DNA of 64,000 nucleotides from Dama dama (Eukaryota; Chordata; Mammalia; Artiodactyla; Cervidae), in the NCBI RefSeq assembly GCF_033118175.1, contig NC_083696.1:38301001-38365000 (forward strand). Reading direction: 5' to 3'. Below the pieces are notes generated by a model. The model searched no databases. It was not told the DNA's origin and saw only the letters and a list, made by a program, of their open reading frames with translations. Shown in pieces: positions 11,801-23,800 of this stretch. A program made the translations under genes and the position numbers. The stretch's first letter is position 1. Every line of letters begins with the position of its first letter.

Positions 11801-14800
11801 CAGTACAAAAGCATCAACTCTTTGGCGCTCAGCTTTCTTCACGGTCCAACTCTCACATCCATACATGACCACTGGAAAAACCATAGCCTTGACTAGATGG
11901 ACCTTTGTTGGCTAAGTAATATCTCTGATTCTTTAATATGCTATCTAAGTTGGTCATAACTTTCCTTCCAAGGAGTGTCTTTTAATTTCATGGCTGCAAT
12001 CACCATCTGCAGTGATTTTGGAGCCCAAAAAAATAAAGTCTGACACTGTTACCACTGTCTCCCCATCTATTTGCCATGAAGTGATGGGACCAGATGCCAT
12101 GATCTTAGTCCTCTGAATGTTGAGCTTTAAGCCAACTTTTTCACTCTCCTCTTTCACTTTCATCAAGACGCTGTTTAGTTCTTCTTTCTTTCTGCCATAA
12201 AGGTGGTATCATCTGCATATCTGAGGTTACTGATATTTCTCCCGGCAATCTTGATTCCAGCTTGTGCTTCCTCCAGCCCAGCGTTTCTCATGATGTACTC
12301 TGCATAGAAGTTAAATAGGCAGGGTGACAATATACAGCCTTGACGTACTCCTTTTCCTATTTGGAACCAGTCTGTTGTTCCATGTCCAGTTCTAACTGTT
12401 GCTTTCTGACCTGCATATAGGTTTCTAAGAGGCAGGTCAAGTGGTCTGGTGTTCCCATCTCTTTCAGAATTTTCCAGTTTATTGTGATCCACACATCAAA
12501 GGCTTGGCATAGTCAATAAAGCAGAAATAGAGGTTTTTCTGGAACTCTCTTGCTTTTTCAATGATTCAGCGGATGTTGGCAATTTGATCTCTGGTTCCTC
12601 TGCCTTTTCTAAAACCAGCTTGAACATGTGTAATAATATATCATAATTGCAATAATATATAAGAATATATACAGTAATATGTAATTATATGTAAGAATAT
12701 AGTTGTAATAATATACAATATGCAAAGATATATAATTATATATTATATATATAAATTATATATTCATATATATGTGTATATATAATAATATATCTATATG
12801 TATATATATTCTTTTTCAGATTATATTTCCTATGTAGATTATTACAGAGAACCACTCTGAGTAGAGTTCTGTGTGTTATACAATAAGTCCTTGATGGCTA
12901 CCTATTTTATATATAGTAGTGTGTATATGTTAGTCTCAACCTCCTAATTTATCCCTCCACCCCACTTTTCCCCTTTGGTAACCATAGAACAGATTTTGTT
13001 TCATTTTATTTGCTCCATTTTTGAGATGAAGAAACTTAAGCTTTGTGAAATTAAATTAGCCGCCTTAGCTTACACAACTGCCAGAGAACAGTATGAATGG
13101 AATTTAATGACAGATTTTCTCTGATTCCCCAAAACCATGTCCTTGCTACTCTATCATACTCCCTCCCAGAGTTCTTCAAAGAAATAAAACAGATGGCAAA
13201 TCAGATGGGTTGCTATATTGAAGGATGGAAGAACAGATGAATGGCCTGCAGGGTAACTCTGTGACAAAAATCTTCGGGTGCTTCTTGATTTAAAATGCAG
13301 AATTTGGGATCTATAAACCACTTACAATGGGCTTCCCTGTGGCTCAGTGGTTAAGAATTCACCTGCAGTGCAGGAGACCCAGGATCGATCCTCAGGTCAG
13401 GACGATCTCCTGGAGAAGAAAATGGCAATTCAATCCAGTATGCTTGCCTGGGAAATCGCATGGGCAGAGGGGCCTGGTGGACTACAGTCCATGAGGTCAC
13501 AAGTGTCAGACACGACTTAGCAACTACTCAACCACAAGCCATTTACAGGTCTAATGAATGTCTAGGTACTAAAAGTGTCACTAAAGTATCACTAAAGTAT
13601 CACGCCTACTAAAGCAGGCGTCTGGACCATTACTACTTTATCATTTTGTCTAGTGCATCAAGTTACTATTACTATTCCTAGAGCATTTTTTAGTAAGAAA
13701 ACACTATGTATTTTTTAATCAATGGATTTGTATAAACACATATATAAGTAGTTGAAAATGTATTCCGTTCATGAGATCAGCCAATTTGCTTCAGTGTGTT
13801 TGTTTTACTGGCACGCACATGTTTAGTCCCTGGGAAGCCTCCAATGCCTATAGAAAACCCACTGTCAACAAAATTAAATCCCAATAGCATTCACAGAAGG
13901 TGCTAAGGCTCCTCTTAGAGTTCGCCTGCCAGCCCATCACAGGCAGACAAATCAACTCAATACTCCCCAAGATGAGGCATGCTCTGAAATCATTTCCTGC
14001 CTTTACTTCCCTTTGTTTGAAATGCCCAGAAATACTATACTGCTTTGACCAAAAACTTCATTCAGGTTTTTCCCCATATGCTGTTACGGAGGGATTTCCC
14101 TGGTGGTCCAGTGGTTGAGAGTCTGCCTTCCAACACAGGGAACACAGGTTTGATCCCTCGTCAGGGAATTAGGATTCCACATTCTACTCTACGGGACAGC
14201 TAAGCCCACATGCTGCAACTACTGAGCTAGCACGCTCAGAAGCCTGCTTAGTGCAACTGGAGAGAAACCCGCGCGCCCCAACTAACACCTGAAGCAGCCA
14301 AATAAATAATGTATGCTTAGTCATTCAGTCGTGTCCGACTCTTGTGCAACCCCACGGACTGTAGCCCGCCAGGCTCCTCTGTCCATGGGATTTCCCAGGT
14401 AAGAATACTGGAGTGGGCTGCCATTTCCTTCCCCAGGGGATTTTCCCAACCAGGGATCGAACCCAGGTCTCCTGCATTTGCAGGTGGATTCTTTACAGTC
14501 TGAGTCAACAGGGAAGCGCAAATAGGCAATAAATAAATACATCTTAAAATTTATTTTTAAAAAAGGAAAGAAAAAAAAGATATTATGGAAAAACCCAAGC
14601 AAACTTTTTGGCCAACCCAATACTATGGATTCGGTCAGCTGCTACTTCTACCTCAAGACTCATCTCAAACTCGACTCCCTCTGGGAAGACCAGAGGGAGT
14701 CGTTCTGAACCAGTCAGAACCAGTCGTTCTCTTCTATCTGCACTCCTTGTCCATATACGAGTACATCAGGACAAATAAGTAATGACATGCTTGACATCTC

Positions 14801-17800
14801 TGCCTCGTCCCATAGACTGAAACACTTGAGGGGAGGGACCATATTGCATTCATTCTTAAGCCCATCACAGTGCCAGCCACCTGGCAGGTGGTCAGTACAC
14901 GCTGGATCAAAGATTGACTAGCAGGATGGAATCAAAACCAGTAGCCCCGAGGAAACTGGTAGTGTATACAAGACAATTCTCCACTCCTTATGTAAATACT
15001 TAAGAATAGACACTGTGCTAGACCTATCTACTAGGCACTGTTCCTTCCATCTTCCCATCTCCTGTTTCTGCCCCAGGCTAGTCAACCATTCTGTTCCACT
15101 GGTTACACTTCACTTCACGAGCGCTACCTAAGGAAAAGGATTTAGATATGCCATCAGCAGAGAAGAGTCACTCAGCAGATTTTAGCATCTGCCAAGCACC
15201 CGCTCATCAGCCTAGAGGTTTTTTCCCTACTTGCATGCTCCATCAATGCTCATATTAAGAATGTATTCGGCAATGGTGAACCATAAGGTCTTAGGGCAAG
15301 AAAAGTGGTGGCACAGTCTTATGGAAATAGGCCTAGACTCACAGTGTTTCTGGGATTCATACAGGTTGATGAATAGCTCTGACAAACTTCGTTTCATTGC
15401 TGTATAGTATCTATCCCACTGTATGGATGTACCAGAATTTGTTCATCCATTTTACTGTCAACGAACTAGGACTCCACACTTACACGCCAAGGGTCTGGGT
15501 TCAACGCCTGATCAGGAAACTAAGATCCTGCCAGCCAAAGTGGCACAGCCAAAACAAAACAAAAGGAAAAACAGAACAACGCCCCCAAACCAGATGGGTT
15601 GTTTGTGGTTTTGAGACATCATAAACAACTGTGCTGTGTACATTCTCATATGCCTCCTGGTATCCAGGTACAGCTGCTTATCTGAGGTATAAAACTAGAG
15701 TATACTTCTGGGTTATCAGGAATGACCACCTTCAACAGTATCAGATACTACCTAAATGTTATCCAAAGTTGTTCCAATTTACATCTCCATCAGAAGTATG
15801 TAAGAATTCATGATCCTCTGATTGACAGTCCCCAAATTTAGGGTAGTGATTACCTTCGGGAAAAGATTAGGACCATAACATTTAAAAAAGAAAAGAATGA
15901 CCAAAAAAACCCCCTAAATTTTGCTACAAATATGTATTTTCAGACCTAAGTCCATTACTTATGAGTTCAGGCTCAGTATTAGGTAAGGTGTTACAGGAAA
16001 ACCTGAACGAACTCTTTGGCCAGCCTAATATTTCAGTTTCTTAACTCAGAATTCTGATCAGCAAACTGAGATGAATGATAGCAACACGGGTGTCTTCCTG
16101 TGTGAGGATGTGCGTGGGTAAAACGAGATCGCTGTGAAAGCCTGGTGCAGCGTCCGTCCTGCAGAGACCTGACTCCCTGCTCCCTTTTCCAGAACAAATC
16201 TATTCTCACCCTCCACACGGTCCAGCAACAAAATGATCCCATATAAATCGAGCTGTTCTAGTTTTGAAAAAAATTCATAAAGTAATGAAAAGCATCTATA
16301 GGCTCTGTTTGTGACAAAGTCCAGTGGCTTTTGACCTTTGGAGTCTGAACAGCCCTCCAAAGGCTAAGGAACAACACCTGTGGTCAGTCTCCGTGTAAAA
16401 GGAGAACAGACACCTTCCTGATCAGCAAACGCCCTTGTAGAGTTGACAGTTTACTCATGTTCCTCACCTGCTTCTTTCTCAGAATAAACTGAACTGGTTC
16501 TTTACCATTCCCATCATATTAGAAGAAAGCAGAGAAACAACAGCACTTGTGATCTGCTGCTGGGAATACCCTGTCTTCATATACGCACAAGGTGGCCCCA
16601 CATGTCCCCTCTTCCTCCTCCTGTCCATGCTGACAGCAGATGAGATGAGGAAACTGGGTCACAGTGAGATCAAGTGACGTGTCCAAGATGAACCAGCGAG
16701 TACGTGCAGAGCTGGGAACTGAACCCAGGCAACTGGCTCCAAATTCTCCTTACATATTTAAACAAAACTGCGGTTATATTCCAGGGACTGTTAACATTTT
16801 CTTATGTCTCTGTTCTGAAATACTGAGTTGGCCCAAAAGTTCGTTCATGTTTCTCTGAGGATGTCACAGAGGAACCCGAATGAACTTTTTGGCCAATCTA
16901 GTGTTTTTCACAGCCTCATATATTTCATCATTTAATGACAAGATAGACTTTGACCTGACCCCCAACTACTGGACATCTGGATTGTTTCCAGTGTTGCCCC
17001 ATTATTTAATAATAGGGAGACATCCTCCTACATAAATCTTTGTGTACACCTCTCATTGTCCATTTACATTCACTTTCTAGAGGTCACGGTACTGGGCCAA
17101 AGGGTCTGAAAATAAATATTTAAAATCTCTGATACACCTTCTTAATCATTTTCGATAAACACTATACTATTTAACCTTGTATCAACCATTTATATTTATA
17201 CTTACTTTTTCCCTAAAAACAGTTATATCATGGATACAGTTCTGTCATGTAAGCTCAGAATGCTTTCTGGCTTAATTTTTAAGGTGTTTGTCTTTTCCTA
17301 ATTAACAGACTTTATTTTGCAGAAGGAAATGGCAACCCACTCCAGTATTCTTGCCTAGAGAATCCCATGGACAGGGGAGCCTGGTGGGCTGCTGTCCATA
17401 GGATCGCACAGAGTCGGACACGACTGAAGAGACTTAGCATGCATGCATGCATTGGAGAAGGAAATGGCAACCCACTCCAATATTCTTGCTTGGAGAATCC
17501 CACAGATGGAGGAGCCTGGTGGGCTGCCGTCTATGGGGTCGTACAGAGTCAGACACGACTGAAGCGACTTAGCAGCAGCAGCCGCAGCAGAGTTTATTTT
17601 TTTGAGCAGTTTTAGGCTTGCAGAAAAAATTAAGCCCAAAGTGCAGAGAGTTCCCAAATACCCCTTCAAGGTTGCAGAGTTTCCAGTGTTATTAACATCC
17701 TGCATTACTGTAGTACCTTTATTACAACTGATGAGCCAACACTGATAAAGATCATTAACTCAAGGCTGTCGTTTAAATTAGGCTTCACTTCGTATATTCT

Positions 17801-20800
17801 GTGGGTATGGACAAATTACAGTGACATATATCCAAGTACCTGTTAGGGTAACATTTAGTGCATAGTTTTACTGTCCTAAAAATCCCGTTCTTTGTCTGTT
17901 CATCCCTCCCTCTCTCCCCGAGCCCTGTGTAATCATGGATCTTTTCATGTCTTTATAGTTTCGCCTTTTTTCTGGCTTTATTTTTGGTGTGTGCTTTTGC
18001 TTTCCCATAAGTAATAGCTCTAAGCCCACTTTATTGAGTCTAGACACTTGCCCAAGTTGAAATACTATCCATATTCTCTACCCAACCATGATTCACCAAA
18101 ATAAACAACAATGATCCTTTCTAAAGATCGACCGCATGCTATCTGACCCTTGAGTGTCCCTTATCTCTCAGCTGCTTGTCTACCTTATCATCTCCCTAAG
18201 GCAGAGCCCCCAATTCTTCTCAAAGGTCAAAGGGACTAATCATCCACACAACACAGGGGATACACAATTTTTAAAGCAAGTCCCCAAAGCAGCTAACCCT
18301 TGGATCACTCTATTCAGCATGACTCCTTACAAATTACATACGTTAAATGAATAAGAAGCTGTTATTGGCTATCAAATGCCATGATATACACAAGAGAAGT
18401 TAAAATTGCTATCAGATTTCAAGAAGGGACAAAGTGAAGCCAACTGTGAACTGTTCAGCTGATTTTATGGAAAATCTCTGACTGCTTGGGAAAAAAATGG
18501 GGAAAGAGGAGTCTACATGGGGACAGATAGAAAGGCTAATAGGAAATCCTCCCTGCTTTTTGCCATCCTTCTTGAGCAAGGGACTGATATTTGCCTGCCA
18601 GTGTTCTTCCCCTGTTACCAAAATATCTCATTATGTACATCATACAAAGGACAGTATTAGAGCTCTTTGCTGCCTTGAAGGAATGAAACATAAGACCTTC
18701 CAATTTTACAGCCTCCGTTAGAATACATTTGTAGGTTTTACCATATTTAAAAAACACCCAAATGTTTTTCATCCTGGTTCAAAGATAGACAAAGAAGCCT
18801 CAGAAAAAGCTTTAGCTATTTAATAGTTCTACCTAGAACATCACGCAAAGAGCAGAATCCAGAGAGCCGAGGACCCCATCTCAGAAGACATATGGTCCAG
18901 TCTCCTGAATTTAACAAAGGAGCCCAGGAGGACCCAGTGGAAAACCCATTCTGGGGTCACTCAGGTCGCCGCACCTACCATTCTGGGTGAGCTTTGTGGA
19001 ACAGATGAGGGTGGCAATCTGAAAGCTGTCCTTTGTGCTGTCCTTGGCTGGTGCAAAGCTGGCTGTGTTTTTAGATGCTTGGAGCTCCTTTTCTTCCATC
19101 TCCACCTTGGTTCCAGGCAAGGTCAGGTAGAATTTAGCATCTTCCATCTTCTTGTTGTCACCCTGCAAAGGAAACATGTCAGGGATGCCAGAGAGCAGAC
19201 AAAATCTCTTAGGTGCAAATAAAATAATACTTATCGTGAGCGCAGTGTATTTCTAGCATAAGAAACAAAGTTTTTATATTAGATCCCTTTTAACTCTGAG
19301 GTGTTAATAATGTTTTTCAAAAATCTGAGCCCGGAAATAATTTAAACATTGTACGAAAATGGAGTAAGGTATGAAGCAGAAATCAATATCCTAGTCTGTA
19401 TTATAAGTATGTAAGTAAAGAGTACGGTTGGACTTCATTTTCTTGAACGTGTAAATTGTCCAGTTATACTTCATTGGGTCCCCTGAGAAGAAACAGCTAG
19501 CTATGGCTTCCAACACTATTTCTGAGCTCAGGAGCTATTAACGGAAATACACATCAGGCAGCTTCATCTCAGAAAAGCTATCAACTGAAAAAAGCCTCCT
19601 TGACATTGTTGGACAAATGAGATCTTCTCAACAACTTTCAACTCTAAAATCTCAGTGGGAATGATAGCTCTGCAGCACATAGATGCAAGAATAAGGACAA
19701 ACTGATACCGGAGGAAGAGGGGCCCCAGAGCACAGAAATGGTGCCTGGCTCTCACTGATATGAAAACCACATCCTACCACACCCATCACCTGCTAATCCA
19801 GCCCAACAGTGCAATTATCAACGCTCCACAAGGGGAGATGCAAAGAACAGAAAGCCAGAGAGTGACCTTTGGCTGTTCACCTCCATGATGCCATTTGCAG
19901 AAGGAGGGACCATCATTTTAAAAAAAATTTTTTTTCTTGGCCATGCTACACAGCATGTGGGATCCAAGTTCCGCAACCAGGGATGGAACCCACGCCCCCT
20001 GCAGTGGAAGTGTGACTGGCGGTCCCCACTGGACCATCAGGGAAGTCCCAGGACCATCATTTATTAGACTGAAGGGGATGGGAGTCCATGAAGCTGGTGT
20101 GACCACAGTCCTCTGGGATTCGAGACTGGTAGGTGTGAACACATATAGGTCTAGAGAAGTTTCTGATAGTTACACACAAAATCTAAAAGGAGTTTTCACA
20201 ATCACTTTCAGAGGGAATAAGGAGGTCCTCGGCCTCTTTCTTTAGCACCACCTTATACACCACCAGATCATGTCTCCCATCCTGCAGAGTGGTGCCATCC
20301 GTGTTCATCAGCTTCACAAAGGACACGCCAAAGGCTCGCTCTGATTTATCTCTGGCTGAAAAGACAAGAATAGATGTCTGAGCAGGGCAGGAGGATACCA
20401 GGGGGTGATGGCTATGAGAGCTGGGCACATGTGCCTGCAGTCAGGTGCTCGACCGCACTCTAATCAATCAGTTCGGTGAGCTCCAATGAGCCATATGGAG
20501 TATGCATGTCACTGGCTCCCTGAAGGAACAGTTCCTTAACTGAAACCTTCTGGTGCCCCCCACACATACCCTGCTCTTCCTGTATTTATGAATGAATGAC
20601 ACCAGAATCCACTCGAGCATCCAATCATAACAACGAGTATCGACACTGACCCCACCCCCAGGCTAACTCCACCTCCTGAGAGCCTCTGGACACCTTTCCT
20701 CTCCATTCCTGATGTTCCCTCCTGAGTCCAGACCACCCTCATCACTTCCCTGTATTCCTAAAATGCCAGGCTTCCAAACCATTCCATGGGCTATCTCACT

Positions 20801-23800
20801 GCTGCTGTTTTTAAAACAGACTCAGTGTGTACATACTGATCTCTCTGTATACATGTGTTTACTTAGTTATATTTTGCTGCGCTGGGTCTTTGATGCTGTG
20901 CACAGGCTTTCTCTAGCTGTGGTGAGCACAGACTACTCTCTAGTTGTGTGTGGGCTTCTCACTGAAGCAGCTTCTCTTGTTTTGGGGCATGGGCTCTTGA
21001 GCACAGGCTGAGTAATTGTGGGGCATGGGCTTAGCTGCTCCTCAGCAAGTAGGATCTTCCCGGACCAGTGATGGAATCCGTGACCCCGGCATTGGTAGGC
21101 AGATTCCGAGCCACTGGACCACCAGGGAAGTACCTCAGCAAGTATTTTATTTATTATATTTCAAGGTTTGTGGACAGCAAGGAGATCAAACCAGTCCATC
21201 CTAAAGGAAATCAGTCCTGAATATTCATTGGAAGGACTGATGCTGTAGCTCCAATACTCTGGCCACCTGATGTGAAGAACTGACTCATTGGAAAAGACCC
21301 TGATGCTGGGAAAGACTGAGGGCAGGAGAAGGGGGCAACAGAGGATGAGATGGTTGGATGGCATCACCAACTCCACGGATATGAGCTTGAGCAAACTCTG
21401 GAAAACAGTGAAGGACAGGGAGGCGTGGTGTGGTGCAGTCCGTGGGGTTGCAAAGAGTCAGACACAATTAGCCACTGAACAACAATAACATGGTTGTGAT
21501 GCCGTCTAAGGTTTCTGTTCCTCTCTTTGTCCAAGATGCCAAGGTGCCAGGAAAAGGGGTTATGTGTTTCTTGTGGCATCTGGGAAGGAGAATCCAGCCT
21601 CTTGAGGAAAGAAAGGGCCTCCCTCCTGGTCTTCAGAGTTGGCCTCTGAGCTCACATGTCCCCTACTCAGATGTCTATGGCTGGGGGGACTCGTGGCCCC
21701 TTCTCACCACAGGCACACCTCTAAGCTCTGGTAGTTCTCGTGTGTCCCCAGACTGGCTGAGCAGGTATCTCTTATGAAAAGATTATACTATGGTTTGTTC
21801 ATATGTTCTCCTTTTGATGGCCACTTGGGCCGTGTCCAGTTTGGCTGGGGATACCATGACTAAAGCTGTTATAAATAGATACCAAACCACCACCACCACC
21901 TATACTTGCAATCCCCAACCATTCTGGCACCAGGGGCTGGTTTCATGGGAGATAATTTCTGCACAGACCAGGGGCGGGGGGGATGGTTTCAGGATGGTTC
22001 AAGTGCATTACATTTACTGTGCACTTTATTCCTATTATTATTGCATCAGCTTTACCCCAGATCATCAGGCATTAGACTCCAGAAGTTAGGGACTCCTGAC
22101 CTATACAACACTCTTTAATGGCTCCGCTACAAGATGGTCTAAAAGAACCTTCATTTTTCATGATCCTGCTCCAGCCTGCCTGGAATCAGACTGTCGAGGT
22201 GTCAATCTGGGTCCTTACTAGCCCTGTGACCTTGGGCAAAGTGAAAGTAAAAGTCACTCAGTCATGTCCAACTCTTTGCAACCTCCATGGAATTCTCCAG
22301 GCCAGAACACTGGAGTAGGCAGCTGTTCCCTTCTCCAGGGGATCTTCCCAACCCAGGGACTGAACCCAGCTGAGCCACCAGGGAACACCAAGAATACCGG
22401 AGTGTGTAGCCTATGCCTTCTCCAGTGGATCTTCCCAGGAATCGAATCAGGTTCTCCTGCATTGCAAGTGGACTCTTTACCAGCTGAGCTACCAGGGAAG
22501 CCCAACCTTGGGCCTAACATCTCTGTGCCTCACTTTCCTTATGTACACATGTGGATAAAAGTAGTATGGATCTTATCAGACTACTGTAGATACCAAACAA
22601 GATAGCGAATAAATAGAGCTTCACGTGGTATCTGGTACAAACTAAGAGCTTGAGAAATGCTCCTTCGGTATAATGTAGAACTGGACGAAATTGCTAATAT
22701 TTGACTATCTGCTACTGACTATAAAACTGGCACTTTATGATGGCTCAATTTAATATTATAATTGCTCCCACTTCAGCCTCCCTTTGCTCTTTCAAACACA
22801 TTTCTCCACCATCACCCTTTGCTGGGCTAACCTCTGCTTATCTTTGAGGCTCAGACAGGATGTAGGAAATCTTAGGGGTAAATCCCCAGGCAGGGTTGGG
22901 TGCTAGGCTTACAACTCCACGTTTGCTGCTGTAACACGTCACATTGATCTGACCTTCATCGTCTGTTTTCTTTTTTTTTTTTGCTTGCTACCTCAAGCTT
23001 TTTTTTTTTTATTAGTTGGAGGCTAATTACTTCACAACATTTCAGTGGGTTTTGTCATACATTGATATGAATCAGCCATAGATTTACACGTATTCCCCAT
23101 CCCGATCCCCCCTCCCACCTCCCTCTCCACCCGATTCCTCTGGGTCTTCCCAGTGCACCAGGCCCGAGCACTTGTCTCATGCATCCAACCTGGGCTGGTG
23201 ATCTGTTTCACCATAGATAGTATACATGCTGTTCTTTTGAAATATCCCACCCTCACCTTCTCCCACAGAGTTCAAAAGTCTGTTCTATATTTCTGTGTCT
23301 CTTTTTCTGTTTTGCATATAGGGTTATCATTACCATCTTTCTAAATTCCATATATATGTGTTAGTATGCTGTAATGTTCTTTATCTTTCTGGCTTACTTC
23401 ACTCTGTATAAGGGGCTCCAGTTTCATCCATCTCATTAGGACTGATTCAAATGAATTCTTTTTAATGGCTGAGTAATATTCCACGGTGTATATGTACTAC
23501 AGCTTCCTTATCCATTCGTCTGCTGATGGGCATCTAGGTTGCTTCCATGTCCTGGCTATTATAAACAGTGCTGCGATGAACATTGGGGTGCACGTGTCTC
23601 TTTCAAATCTGGTTTCCTCGGTGTGTATGCCCAGAAGTGGGATTGCTGGGTCATATGGCAGTTCTATTTCCAGTTTTTTAAGAAATCTCCACACTGTTCT
23701 CCATAGCGGCTGCACTAGTTTGCATTCCCACCAACAGTGTAAGAGGGTTCCCTTTTCTCCACACCCTCTCCAGCATTTATTGCTTGTAGACTTTTGGATA

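Larger units (their letters stand above)
10985..13010 (-). repeat. L1 3' UTR fragment, split by a SINE and a BovB
   Basis: Minus-strand L1 3' sequence appears in pieces: 10985-11079 (tattggagtctcatcggtct), 11293-11448 (cagattctatttcccataca) and 12810-13010 (cagattatatttcctatgta). Younger elements and AT-rich sequence lie between them. Confidence 0.65.
10542..18978 (-). other. DOCK5: DOCK5 intron between window exons 13 and 12
   Basis: This intron is repeat-rich. Stretches with nothing I can name are 10542-10984, 13011-13328, 13536-14090, 14930-15380, 16031-16820, 16903-17306 and 18001-18978. The 17-18 kb part is flanked by an old L1 tail. No open frame here has a recognisable protein family. 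Confidence 0.7.
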
